Source of the DNA: Mesorhizobium sp. LHD-90
GTDB taxonomy: Bacteria > Pseudomonadota > Alphaproteobacteria > Rhizobiales > Rhizobiaceae
DNA: 64,000 nucleotides
Reading direction: 5' to 3'
Assembly: GCF_030929505.1 (NCBI RefSeq)
Contig: NZ_JAVFVV010000004.1
Span: 62,001 to 126,000 of the forward strand
The notes below the pieces were generated by a model. The model ran no database searches and was not told where the DNA came from. It saw only the letters and a list, made by a program, of their open reading frames with translations. Of this stretch, positions 7,006 through 19,615 are shown one piece after another (within the stretch, counting starts at the first letter, position 1; each line of letters opens with the position of its first letter). Made by a program: the position numbers and the translations under genes.

Positions 7006-7476
7006 ATGCGTCACGTTGATTTTTCCCCCCTCTATCGCTCGACCGTCGGTTTCGACCGGCTCTTCACCATGCTGGACTCGCTCGGCCAGCCCGAGAGCGC
7101 CTCGCCCAGCTACCCGCCCTACAACATCGAGCGGACCGGTGAGGATTCCTACCGTATCTCCATGGCGGTCGCCGGCTTCTCCGACAGCGAGATCGACATC
7201 CAGTCGCACCGCAACGTGCTCAGCGTGAAGGGCGAGCGCAAGGAAGAGGGCAATGGCGAAGGCAGCGAAGTGATCTATCGCGGCATTGCCGCCCGCTCGT
7301 TCGAGCGACGCTTCCAGCTTGCCGACCACGTCGAGGTCACGGGTGCCGTCCTCAAGAACGGCCTTCTGCACATCGAGCTGAAGCGCAACGTTCCCGAGGA
7401 GCTGAAGCCGCGCAAGATCGCGATCACCAACACCTCGGCGAAAGCCAAGCAGATCGAGGCGAATGCCGTCAACTAA
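7006..7476 (+). CDS. Small heat-shock protein, Hsp20/IbpA family
   Basis: 156 residues. The alpha-crystallin domain spans about residues 35-140: YNIERTGEDSYRISMAVAGF at its start, then DIQSHRNVLSVKGERKEE and a FERRFQLADHVEVTGAVLKNGLLHIEL core, with the family's A-x-x-x-NGLL-x-I signature. The LKRNVPEELKPRKI tail holds the IxI-like motif used for oligomer assembly. It acts as an ATP-independent holdase that binds unfolding proteins in the cytoplasm. Expression is predicted to be doubly heat-controlled, by the sigma-32-type promoter and the ROSE-like leader directly upstream. A strong terminator follows. Confidence 0.93.
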   Translation: MRHVDFSPLYRSTVGFDRLFTMLDSLGQPESASPSYPPYNIERTGEDSYRISMAVAGFSDSEIDIQSHRNVLSVKGERKEEGNGEGSEVIYRGIAARSFERRFQLADHVEVTGAVLKNGLLHIELKRNVPEELKPRKIAITNTSAKAKQIEANAVN

Positions 7477-7500
7477 GACCGGCATCGCATCCTCCCGCGA

Positions 7501-7523
7501 GCGGCGCCTTCGGGCGCCGCTTT
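7501..7523 (+). terminator. Intrinsic terminator of the Hsp20 gene
   Basis: Perfect GCGGCGCC-TTCG-GGCGCCGC hairpin followed by TTT, 24 bp past the stop. It lies just before the convergent threonine aldolase gene. Confidence 0.75.
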
Positions 7524-7535
7524 GCGTTTGCGGCT

Positions 7536-8597
7536 TCAGGAAATCAACGCGGCGAAACGGCCGACATCGTCGTGTGTGGTGGCGAAGCTGGTGACCAGCC
7601 GGCACAAGGTTTCGTCCGGGGCGATCGGATCGGCGAAGTTTTGCGGCGGGCGCCAGTCGTAGAAGGAGGCGCCGGCGGCCAACGCGCTCGCCATCGTCTC
7701 CTTTTTCATGATCGAAAACACTTCGTTGGCCTGCGGCTCCCAGGCAAGCCGCGCATTCGTGGAGTTCCGGAACACATCCGCCAGCCGAGCAGCCATCGCA
7801 TTGGCGTGCGCGGCCGTCTCAAGCCAAAGTCCGCCGGCGAAATAGGCGTCGAACTGCGCGGCGATGAACCGCGATTTCGAGAAGAGCTGAGCCGCCCGCT
7901 TGCGGATGAACGACAACTCTTCAGCCTTCGATCTATCGAACAGCACCACCGCCTCGGCGCACCAGCAGCCGTTCTTGGTGCCGCCGAAGGAAAGAATATC
8001 GACGCCGCGCTTCCAGGTCATCTCGGCCGGCGTGGTGTTCAGCGAGACCAGCGCGTTGGCGAAGCGGGCGCCGTCCATGTGCAGCGGCAGGCCGTATTTC
8101 TTGGCGACGGCCGACAGCGCCGAAATGTCGTCCAGCGAATAGACGGTTCCAACCTCGGTCGCCTGGGTCATGGTGACGGCGATCGGCCGGCCGGAATGCA
8201 CGACGTGCGGCACGAAGCGGCCGATGGCGCGGTCGAGGTTTTCCGTGGTCATCCGGCCCGTCGGCCCGTCCACCGCGAACAGCCGCGAGCCGCCGGAAAA
8301 ATACTCCGGCGCGCCGCACTCGTCGTCCATCACATGCGCCTCGCGGTGGCAGAACGAAATGCCGCCCGGCCGGTTGAACAGGGTCAGCGACAGCGAATTC
8401 GCCGCCGTGCCTGTGCCGACGAAGAACACTTCGACCTCGCGCTCGAAGATCTCGTTGAATTTTTCGGCCACCTGTTTGTCCAGAACGCCGTTGCCGTAGG
8501 CGGCGTCGTAGCCGGCTGCATGGCGCGCGAGGTTTTCGGCCACCTTGGGATGGGCGCCGGCCCAGTTGTCGGAAGAGAAGTGCATGAAGGGGTCCAT
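7536..8597 (-). CDS. ltaE: Low-specificity L-threonine aldolase
   Basis: About 353 residues of the PLP-dependent beta-eliminating lyase/threonine aldolase family. Visible features are FFVGTGTAANSLSL near residue 60 (cofactor phosphate region), CHREAHVMDDECGAPE, LPLHMDGARFANAL with the cofactor-binding Asp, and ILSFGGTKNGCWCAEAV where the Lys forms the Schiff base. It splits threonine or allo-threonine into glycine and acetaldehyde. The start is uncertain: 8597 (MDPFMHFSSDNWAG) and 8585 (MHFSSDN) are both reasonable and neither has a clear ribosome site; longer in-frame starts look spurious. Confidence 0.88.
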   Translation of the reverse strand: MDPFMHFSSDNWAGAHPKVAENLARHAAGYDAAYGNGVLDKQVAEKFNEIFEREVEVFFVGTGTAANSLSLTLFNRPGGISFCHREAHVMDDECGAPEYFSGGSRLFAVDGPTGRMTTENLDRAIGRFVPHVVHSGRPIAVTMTQATEVGTVYSLDDISALSAVAKKYGLPLHMDGARFANALVSLNTTPAEMTWKRGVDILSFGGTKNGCWCAEAVVLFDRSKAEELSFIRKRAAQLFSKSRFIAAQFDAYFAGGLWLETAAHANAMAARLADVFRNSTNARLAWEPQANEVFSIMKKETMASALAAGASFYDWRPPQNFADPIAPDETLCRLVTSFATTHDDVGRFAALIS

Positions 8598-8806
8598 CGG
8601 GCTTGTCGGGCGGAAGCGGCGACAAGACCGGATCTGACGGTCGGCATCAAGAGCCAGCAAGGCTTATCGCACCGCCAGAACCCTCGGCGGCTGCGACCGG
8701 AAGTTGCGTGAGCGGCAAGCCTTGCGACAGATTATTTCGTGTCTCGCCCCGATTGTTTTCGATTCGGTCTTGTGTGGTTCCGTGATTTCTGCCATAACAA
8801 ATTTAG

Positions 8807-8821
8807 GACAGCAGTGCTGTC
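8807..8821. promoter_or_regulatory. Candidate operator palindrome upstream of gltB/ltaE
   Basis: GACAGCA-G-TGCTGTC is a perfect inverted repeat with 7-base arms, flanked by TTAG and TTAT in an AT-rich pocket. It suits a dimeric regulator; I do not recognise the factor. It could serve either divergent gene. Confidence 0.4.
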
Positions 8822-8907
8822 TTATTTATCCGCGCAGTGGCCGCCGGATCGAGCGTTGAAAACGCCTCGTTTCCGGCCAGTTCTGTGAGATGCGTCCGCA
8901 TGCCGGA

Positions 8908-8936
8908 TTGACAGAGGTCTGGCCTACGGATGCTAT
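8908..8936 (+). promoter_or_regulatory. Putative sigma-70 promoter of gltB
   Basis: A consensus -35 TTGACA (8908-8913) is followed after 17 bp by TGCTAT (8931-8936), a weak but acceptable alphaproteobacterial -10. It lies 109 bp upstream of the gltB start. Confidence 0.45.
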
Positions 8937-9044
8937 CCAGAGCCGGCCGCCAGCGGTGAATTTCGAGACGAACGCCCGTACCTGCCTTCGCGGTGCCCTC
9001 CGGCGGCGCGGCAGGCAGGGAGCCGGAACGAACGGAGGCTGACC

Positions 9045-13748
<4,704 letters not shown>

Positions 13749-13762
13749 TTTCCTGAAACCAA

Positions 13763-13796
13763 GCATCCGTGATATGACGCGTCATATCACGGATGC
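13763..13796. promoter_or_regulatory. Perfect 34-bp palindrome: candidate VapBC operator
   Basis: GCATCCGTGATATGACG (13763-13779) and its exact reverse complement (13780-13796) abut with no spacer, 15 bp after the gltB stop and 12 bp before the antitoxin start. A perfect long palindrome at the head of a vapBC operon is the typical autoregulatory site; in RNA the same sequence would form a long hairpin behind gltB, but it has no U tract. Confidence 0.65.
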
Positions 13797-13808
13797 AGGA
13801 GGCTAAAC

Positions 13809-14075
13809 ATGGAAGCTGCCAGAGAAAAGGAAGCCAGCGTCTTTCGCAACGGCCGCAGCCAAGCGGTTCGCATTCCTAAGGAGTTTGAGTTCGACACCGA
13901 GAAGGTACTGATCTCTCGGGACGAGGATGGGACGGTGCATCTTCGGCCGAAACCCCTGAAGAAGTCATTGGTTGACGTGTTGGATTGGCTTGCACAGCAA
14001 CCACCGTTTGACGAGAAAATGCCAGAAATAGAAGATTTTCCTCCAGAACCAATCGATCTGGACGACAAGGGATGA
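13809..14075 (+). CDS. vapB: VapB-type antitoxin
   Basis: 88 residues. The N-terminal AbrB-like swapped-hairpin domain is clear: ASVFRNGRSQAVRIPKEFEF followed by a beta strand KVLISRDEDGTVHLRP. The acidic C-terminal tail (MPEIEDFPPEPIDLDD) would bind and block the PIN toxin. GGAGG lies near 13798, a few bases before the ATG at 13809. The stop overlaps the toxin start (ATGA), so the pair is translationally coupled. Autoregulation through the perfect palindrome just upstream is likely. Confidence 0.85.
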   Translation: MEAAREKEASVFRNGRSQAVRIPKEFEFDTEKVLISRDEDGTVHLRPKPLKKSLVDVLDWLAQQPPFDEKMPEIEDFPPEPIDLDDKG

Positions 14076-14473
14076 GGTATCTCCTTGACACGAACATCAT
14101 CTCGGATGTCATCGATCAGCCAACTGGGCTAGCGGCGGCGAGGATCAGGCAGGAGGTGCGCCGCGCGGCCATCGTGACAAGCATCCTTGTTGTGTCGGAA
14201 CTGCGCTATGGCTACACCAAGATTTCGTCAAAACGGCTCAAGGCGGCGTACGAAATATTCTTCGAGAATATCGCCATTGAAAGTTGGGAGACGCCGTTCG
14301 ACTACGTCTATGCAGACATGAGAAGCGCACTTGAGGAGAAGGGCAGGCCGATCGGGGCGATGGATATGCTCATCGCTGCGCACGCTCTTGCGACCGATGC
14401 GACGGTCGTCACGGCAAATGTCAGGCATTTTTCACAAGTGCCGAATTTGAAGATCGAAAACTGGAAGAACTGA
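14072..14473 (+). CDS. vapC: VapC-type PIN-domain ribonuclease toxin
   Basis: 133 residues. The acidic metal-binding set of PIN nucleases is visible: LLDTNIISD at the N-terminus, a Glu in VVSELRYG, GAMDMLIAAHAL near residue 94, and DATVVTANVRHF near 110. VapC toxins cleave tRNA or rRNA when the labile antitoxin is lost. It overlaps vapB by four bases. It ends 62 bp before gltD, in the same direction, so transcription from vapBC could run on into gltD. Confidence 0.88.
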   Translation: MRYLLDTNIISDVIDQPTGLAAARIRQEVRRAAIVTSILVVSELRYGYTKISSKRLKAAYEIFFENIAIESWETPFDYVYADMRSALEEKGRPIGAMDMLIAAHALATDATVVTANVRHFSQVPNLKIENWKN

Positions 14474-14535
14474 GATCTGATGCATGCGGTTCGCAAGCCG
14501 ACGCACACGATGATTGAACTGGGTATTTGAATTTC

Positions 14536-15990
14536 ATGGGCAAGGTAACTGGTTTTCTCGAGATCGACCGGCAGGTGCATAAGTACCAGCCGGCTTCCGA
14601 CCGCATCCGGCATTTCAAGGAATTCACGCTGCCGATGTCGGACAAGGAGGTCGAGAAACAGGCCGCGCGCTGCATGGATTGCGGCGTGCCGTTCTGCCAT
14701 GGCCCGACCGGCTGCCCGATCCACAACCAGATCCCGGACTGGAACGACCTCGTCTACAATGGCGATTGGGAGAACGCGATCCGCAACCTCCATTCGACCA
14801 ACAATTTCCCGGAGTTCACCGGGCGCATCTGCCCGGCGCCGTGCGAGGAGGCATGCACCCTCAATCTCGAGGACATCCCCGTCGCCATCAAGACGGTCGA
14901 GCAGGCGCTGGCCGACAAGGCCTACGAACTCGGCATGGTCCGGCCGCAGCCCCCCGAGAAGAAGAACGGCAAGAGCGTTGCCGTGATCGGCTCCGGTCCA
15001 GCCGGCATGGCCGCCGCCCAGCAGCTTGCCCGCGTCGGACACGATGTCCATCTCTACGAGCGCGAGTCGAAGCCGGGTGGGCTGATGCGCTTCGGCATTC
15101 CGGACTTCAAGATGGAAAAACACTTCATCGACCGTCGCGTCGAGCAGATGCAGGGCGAAGGGGTCACCTTCCATTGCGGCGTCAATGTCGGCGTCGACAA
15201 GACAGTCGACGAACTGCTGGCAAGCCACGATGCCGTGCTCTATTGCGGCGGCTCCGAAACACCGCGCCCCGCCGGCATTCCGGGCGCCGAGTTCGAAGGC
15301 GTGCACGACGCGATGCCGTATCTGGTGCAGCAGAACAAGCGCGTCGGCCACGAGGACATTGATTCGGTCGCATGGCCGTCGGCGCCGATCCTCGCGGGCG
15401 GCAAGCACGTCGTGGTCGTCGGCGGTGGCGACACCGCGTCCGACTGTGTGGGCACCGCGTTCCGCCAAGGGGCGGTCAGGGTGACGCAGCTCGACATCCG
15501 CCCGCAGCCGCCCGAGAAGGAGAACAAGCTCGCCGTGTGGCCCTATTGGGCGACCAAGATGCGTACGTCCTCCTCGCAGGCCGAGGGCGCCGAGCGCGAG
15601 TTCCAGGTTGCGACACTGGAGTTCATCGGCGAGGACGGCGCGCTGACCGGCGTAAAATGTTGCGAGGTGGACAAGAAGCGGCGGCCGATCGCCGGCTCGG
15701 AATTCGTCATTCGTGCCGACCTCGCCTTCATCGCCATCGGCTTCGCCGGCCCGTTCGCGCACGGCGTGCTGAAGGAACTCGACGGACGGCTGCAGGTGAT
15801 CAAGGACACGCGACGCTCCACCAACATCGCCGCCAACGACAAGGACTACCGCACCAGCGTCGACAGGCTCTACGCCGCCGGCGACGTGCGGCGGGGTCAG
15901 TCATTGGTCGTCTGGGCCATCCGCGAGGGCCGGCAGGCGGCGCGCGCAATCGACGAAGCTCTGATGGGTTCGTCGGTGCTGCCGCGCTGA
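14536..15990 (+). CDS. gltD: Glutamate synthase (NADPH) small subunit
   Basis: 484 residues from the ATG at 14536 (a TTG nine bases upstream is less likely). The N-terminal part holds two Cys clusters for 4Fe-4S centres, RCMDCGVPFCHGPTGCPIHN and CPAPCEEACTLN. Two Rossmann folds follow: VAVIGSGPAGMAAAQQLA (FAD, near 147) and VVVVGGGDTASDCVGTA (NADPH, near 288), and the family C-terminal LYAAGDVRRGQSLVVWAIREG. It passes electrons from NADPH to the FMN of GltB. No strong ribosome site is visible, and it stands 788 bp from gltB because of the intervening vapBC pair. Confidence 0.96.
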   Translation: MGKVTGFLEIDRQVHKYQPASDRIRHFKEFTLPMSDKEVEKQAARCMDCGVPFCHGPTGCPIHNQIPDWNDLVYNGDWENAIRNLHSTNNFPEFTGRICPAPCEEACTLNLEDIPVAIKTVEQALADKAYELGMVRPQPPEKKNGKSVAVIGSGPAGMAAAQQLARVGHDVHLYERESKPGGLMRFGIPDFKMEKHFIDRRVEQMQGEGVTFHCGVNVGVDKTVDELLASHDAVLYCGGSETPRPAGIPGAEFEGVHDAMPYLVQQNKRVGHEDIDSVAWPSAPILAGGKHVVVVGGGDTASDCVGTAFRQGAVRVTQLDIRPQPPEKENKLAVWPYWATKMRTSSSQAEGAEREFQVATLEFIGEDGALTGVKCCEVDKKRRPIAGSEFVIRADLAFIAIGFAGPFAHGVLKELDGRLQVIKDTRRSTNIAANDKDYRTSVDRLYAAGDVRRGQSLVVWAIREGRQAARAIDEALMGSSVLPR

Positions 15991-16010
15991 AAAGGACGCG
16001 GAAGATACCG

Positions 16011-17243
16011 TCAGTCGGCGGCGCCGACGCCTTGTTTAGCGCTCGCTGGATCTGGCGTCGCCGGCGGCGAGGAGGCGGGAGCTGTTGCGGCCAACGGCGG
16101 CCACGAAAAATCGTCTGCCCGGCCGATCACCCTTGCGGGCGCCGTGGCGGTCGTCGACACGGAGCCGGTGGACGGGCGTGCAGGAGATTGCACGATTGCC
16201 GCCCCCAAAAGCTCGCCGCCGCCATCCAGCGCAGGATCGTCGAGGGCTATCGGCAGAGTGCGGTCCGTCTGGGCCGGCCGATCCGGCTTGGCGGATGCCA
16301 CGGGCACGCCGGCGCCGCCCGGGGATGCGCCGCCTGTTCCGAGCCGCTGCTTGAGCATTTTCTCCACGTAGAAGGCAAGCTTCCGTTTGCCCGCCGCCGT
16401 CAGGTTGACGCCGTCGCCACTGCGCAGACGCACGGTCTGGCCGGTTATGTCCGCGCCGGTCGTCGAGAAGGCTCCGTTCTCGTCCACGAAACCTTCCCAC
16501 ACGTCGACGAATTCGGCGCCGACATCGGCCGCCACGCGGCGGTAGATCTCGTTGAGCGCCAGCATGTCGGACGAGGATCGCGGCGACTTGAACGGCGGCG
16601 CGCCGACCCAGATCAGCGGCACGCCGCTTCCGGAAAGCGCGCTGGCGAAGCTGGCTGCGCGGGCGGAATATTCCCGCGTCCAGGCATCCGACCGCAATGT
16701 CGCGCTGGTCTGGCCGATGCGCATCGGCTGGCGGTCATTGGCGCCGATCATCACGATCGCCACGGCTGGCTTCTCGGCCTCGACGACGGCCGATATCTCG
16801 CCCGGCCAGTCGAAATGATCCTCGCGCACGAAACCTGACGAGCCGTTGGAACGATCGGCGATTCGTATCCCCGATTCGGCCGCGAACAGCATGTCGAGGC
16901 CTTCGGCGAGGCCGGACCCGATGAAATCTCCGACCACGAGCACGGTTCTGGCGTCCGGCTGCTTGGGAAGGATCGCTACTTCGGGTCGCTCGTCGCGCGG
17001 CTCGGCGGATTTCCGCTGCGCAGGGCTCTTCTTACGCGGCCGCGGCGTGGCGGCTGGAGGCGATGGGTCCCGCGGCAGGAGCCGCTGCGGCTTGCGAGGC
17101 GCAAACAGGTCACGCAGCGACCAGGGCCGCGAACTCTCTTGGGCGAAGGCGACCGCCGACACCCCGGCGACGGTCAGGGAAACGGCTGCGAGCAAGACCG
17201 GCAGCAAATGCCGGCCTGACGTCAAGCGTCGCCTGCCCCGCAC
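16011..17243 (-). CDS. SGNH/GDSL hydrolase, DUF459-type, secreted or membrane-anchored
   Basis: 410 residues. An N-terminal signal/anchor (LLPVLLAAVSLTVAGVSAVAFA) is followed by a basic Pro-rich linker and an SGNH-like domain from about residue 97: VLVVGDFIGSGLAEGL carries an atypical block I (GDFIGS), VMIGANDRQ the Asn block, and DGVNLTAAGKRKLA stands where the block V D-x-x-H would be, with Asn replacing His. That missing His makes activity uncertain or rearranged. The C-terminal 110 residues are low-complexity Ala/Pro-rich. It is second in an operon behind the lytic transglycosylase (15 bp gap), which suggests a periplasmic cell-wall role. Confidence 0.75.
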   Translation of the reverse strand: MRGRRRLTSGRHLLPVLLAAVSLTVAGVSAVAFAQESSRPWSLRDLFAPRKPQRLLPRDPSPPAATPRPRKKSPAQRKSAEPRDERPEVAILPKQPDARTVLVVGDFIGSGLAEGLDMLFAAESGIRIADRSNGSSGFVREDHFDWPGEISAVVEAEKPAVAIVMIGANDRQPMRIGQTSATLRSDAWTREYSARAASFASALSGSGVPLIWVGAPPFKSPRSSSDMLALNEIYRRVAADVGAEFVDVWEGFVDENGAFSTTGADITGQTVRLRSGDGVNLTAAGKRKLAFYVEKMLKQRLGTGGASPGGAGVPVASAKPDRPAQTDRTLPIALDDPALDGGGELLGAAIVQSPARPSTGSVSTTATAPARVIGRADDFSWPPLAATAPASSPPATPDPASAKQGVGAAD

Positions 17244-17258
17244 AAATCCTCCATACTC

Positions 17259-18482
17259 CTAGTTCTGCCGCAAGGTCTTCAGCACCTCAAGGCTGGGATG
17301 GCCGTCGGCTTCCATGCCGGCCTTCAACTGGAACGCCTTGATGGCCGAACGGGAACCCTCGCCGATCTTGCCGTCCGCCTTGCCGTCATAATAGCCGTGC
17401 GCCATCAGGCGCTGCTGCAACTCCTGCTTCTCGGCGAAGCTCAGCTTGGTGAAGGGCCGCTTCCAGTCCTGCGCGAGGTCGCCATAGCCGGCGATCTGGT
17501 CCGCCAGAAGGCCGACGGCAAGCGCATATTTGTCGGCGTTGTTGTAGCGTTTGAGCACGTAAAAATTCTTCGTCATCAGGAAGGCCGGGCCGCCGCGCCC
17601 GTCTGGCACCTTGAGTTCCGCCTTGTCGCCGCCGTTGCGGAACGCCTTCCCGCTCGGCCTCTCGACGCCGAGAGCAGCCCATTTCGATAGCGACATCGAG
17701 CCCTTGGGGAATTTCGTGCCTGCCGGGAGCGCGACCTCGTATCCCCAGGTCTTGCCGGCCTGCCAGCCGTTCTTCTTGAGCAGATTGGCGGCGGTAGCCA
17801 GCGCATCGGGAACCGAATTCCAGATGTCGCGGTGGCCGTTGCCGTCCATGTCGACGGCGTAGGCCTGGTAGGAGGTCGGGATGAACTGCGTGTGGCCCAT
17901 CGCGCCGGCCCAGGAGCCGGTGAGATGGCTTTCGTCGATGTCCCCGGACTGCAGGATTTTCAGCGCAGCGATCAACTGGGTGCGCGCGAATTTCGCCCGC
18001 CGCTTGTCGGCGTAGGCAAGTGTCGCCAGCGAACGCACCACGTTGCGCATCACCTTGTCGTTCTTGAGAATCTCGCCGTAGTTCGATTCCATCGACCAGA
18101 TGGCGAGCACGATGTTGCGGTCGACGCCGTAGCGCGCCTCGATCTTGTCGAGCCAGGGTTTCCATTTCTTTGCCATGGCGCGGCCCACGGCCACCGACTG
18201 TTCGTGCACCCGGTTGTCGAAATAGTCCCACACCGGAGCGGTGAACTCCGGCTGGAAGCGCGCCTTCTCGATCACCTCGGGATCGGCGGCTCTTATGCCG
18301 CGAAACGCACGGTCGTAGGTCGCGCCGGTAACGCCGCTCTGAATGGCGGTGGCGCGGAAGCCCGCGACCCAGCGTTCAAAGCCGGCATCGGCAAAGGCCG
18401 GGCCGGACCAGGCGACGATTGCGATCGACAGGCCAGCAAATGCCGCGACGGCCAAGCGTCTTGCGGTGTTGCGAACGAGCAT
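17259..18482 (-). CDS. Lytic murein transglycosylase, MltB/SltB family, with peptidoglycan-binding domain
   Basis: 407 residues from the ATG at 18482, which has a GGAGG five bases upstream. A signal peptide (LAVAAFAGLSIAIVAWSGPAFA) leads to the SLT_2 catalytic domain; the catalytic Glu lies in IWSMESNYGEIL, with AGAMGHTQFIPTSYQAYAVD downstream forming the substrate groove. The C-terminal 60 residues are a PG_binding_1 domain (LMAHGYYDGKADGKIGEGSR). The enzyme cleaves the glycan strand to 1,6-anhydromuropeptides in the periplasm. It lacks a lipobox, unlike E. coli MltB. It heads a two-gene operon with the SGNH hydrolase. Confidence 0.92.
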   Translation of the reverse strand: MLVRNTARRLAVAAFAGLSIAIVAWSGPAFADAGFERWVAGFRATAIQSGVTGATYDRAFRGIRAADPEVIEKARFQPEFTAPVWDYFDNRVHEQSVAVGRAMAKKWKPWLDKIEARYGVDRNIVLAIWSMESNYGEILKNDKVMRNVVRSLATLAYADKRRAKFARTQLIAALKILQSGDIDESHLTGSWAGAMGHTQFIPTSYQAYAVDMDGNGHRDIWNSVPDALATAANLLKKNGWQAGKTWGYEVALPAGTKFPKGSMSLSKWAALGVERPSGKAFRNGGDKAELKVPDGRGGPAFLMTKNFYVLKRYNNADKYALAVGLLADQIAGYGDLAQDWKRPFTKLSFAEKQELQQRLMAHGYYDGKADGKIGEGSRSAIKAFQLKAGMEADGHPSLEVLKTLRQN

Positions 18483-18693
18483 GTTTACCTCCAGTCCGAT
18501 ATACTGAAGACACATTCATCGCCAAAGGCGGTTAGCAATCCGTTTACCATGGAGCCGGCCGGAACCAAAATTCATGAAATCGATTGTTGGCAGCGTACCG
18601 CCCCGCCTTGTGCGGGAACTAATCTTCAATTCGGGCATGACAATGACTTTCGAGCTCATTGCGGCCACCAAGGGTGAACGGATATTCTAGGGT

Positions 18694-19599
18694 ATGAAAC
18701 GAGTCAGAAAAGCAGTCTTCCCCGTCGCCGGGCTTGGAACCCGCTTCCTTCCAGCCACCAAATCGATCCCGAAGGAGATGTTGACGGTCGTCGACCGGCC
18801 GGTCATCCAGTATGTGGTCGACGAGGCGCGTGAAGCCGGCATCGAGCACTTCATCTTCGTCACCGGCCGCAACAAGGGGGTCATCGAGGACCATTTCGAC
18901 CTGCAGTTCGAACTCAACGAAACGCTTGCCCATCGCGGCAAGATCGAACAGCTCGACTACCTCAAGAAACTGCAGCCTGGACCGGGCCAGACCAGCTTTA
19001 CCCGTCAGCAGGTGCCGCTCGGCCTCGGTCATGCCGTCTGGTGCGCGCGGGACATCGTCGGCGACGAGCCCTTCGCACTGCTGCTTCCCGACATGATCAT
19101 GCAGTCGGAAAAGAGCTGCCTGAAGGACATGGTCGAGCTCTACGCCGAAACCGGCAGCAACATCATCGGTGTGCAGGAGTGCGACCCCGCGGAAGCGCAC
19201 AAATACGGCATCGTCGGCCGAGGCAAGGACATCCACAACGGCTTCGAGATCACCCAGATGGTCGAGAAGCCCAGGCAGGGAACCGCGCCGTCGAACCTTT
19301 TCATCAACGGCCGCTACATTTTGCAGCCGGAGATATTCGAGGTGCTCGCCAGCCAGGAGCGTGGCGCCGGCAACGAGATCCAGCTCACCGACGCCATGCT
19401 GAAGCTGGAGAAGCGCCAGCCCTTCTTCGGCTATCACTATCGCGGCAGCACTTATGATTGCGGCTCTCCGGAGGGTTTTGTCGAAGCCAACATCGCTTTC
19501 GCACTCGGCCGTCCGGAGATGCGCAGCGGCGTGCTCGCCATGCTGGAGCGCCTGATCGCCGATCTCGACAGGGATCAGACGGTAAAGGCCGCCGAATAG
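18694..19599 (+). CDS. galU: UTP-glucose-1-phosphate uridylyltransferase
   Basis: 301 residues. The nucleotidyltransferase signature FPVAGLGTRFLPATKSIPKEM is at residues 9-29 and the active-site region LLLPDMIMQSEKSCL near 131; EKPRQGTAPSNLFINGRYIL is the sugar-binding part. The enzyme makes UDP-glucose for exopolysaccharide, LPS core and cyclic glucans. An AGGG sits close upstream of the start. It converges on the outer-membrane barrel gene, with a GC-rich hairpin overlapping its stop. Confidence 0.96.
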   Translation: MKRVRKAVFPVAGLGTRFLPATKSIPKEMLTVVDRPVIQYVVDEAREAGIEHFIFVTGRNKGVIEDHFDLQFELNETLAHRGKIEQLDYLKKLQPGPGQTSFTRQQVPLGLGHAVWCARDIVGDEPFALLLPDMIMQSEKSCLKDMVELYAETGSNIIGVQECDPAEAHKYGIVGRGKDIHNGFEITQMVEKPRQGTAPSNLFINGRYILQPEIFEVLASQERGAGNEIQLTDAMLKLEKRQPFFGYHYRGSTYDCGSPEGFVEANIAFALGRPEMRSGVLAMLERLIADLDRDQTVKAAE

Positions 19600-19605
19600 G
19601 CGGCC
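19587..19605. terminator. Possible bidirectional hairpin between galU and the barrel gene
   Basis: GGCCGCC (19587-19593) and GGCGGCC (19599-19605) form a perfect stem across the galU stop codon. There is no U tract on the plus strand, so termination is only a possibility. Confidence 0.3.
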
Positions 19606-19615
19606 CGGCGCCACG

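Larger units (their letters stand above)
8598..9044. other. Divergent intergenic region between ltaE and gltB
   Basis: No gene is seen in these 447 bp. Their notable contents are a 15-bp palindrome at 8807-8821 and a sigma-70-like promoter at 8908-8936, both listed separately; the gltB ribosome site GGAGG is near 9030. Confidence 0.5.
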
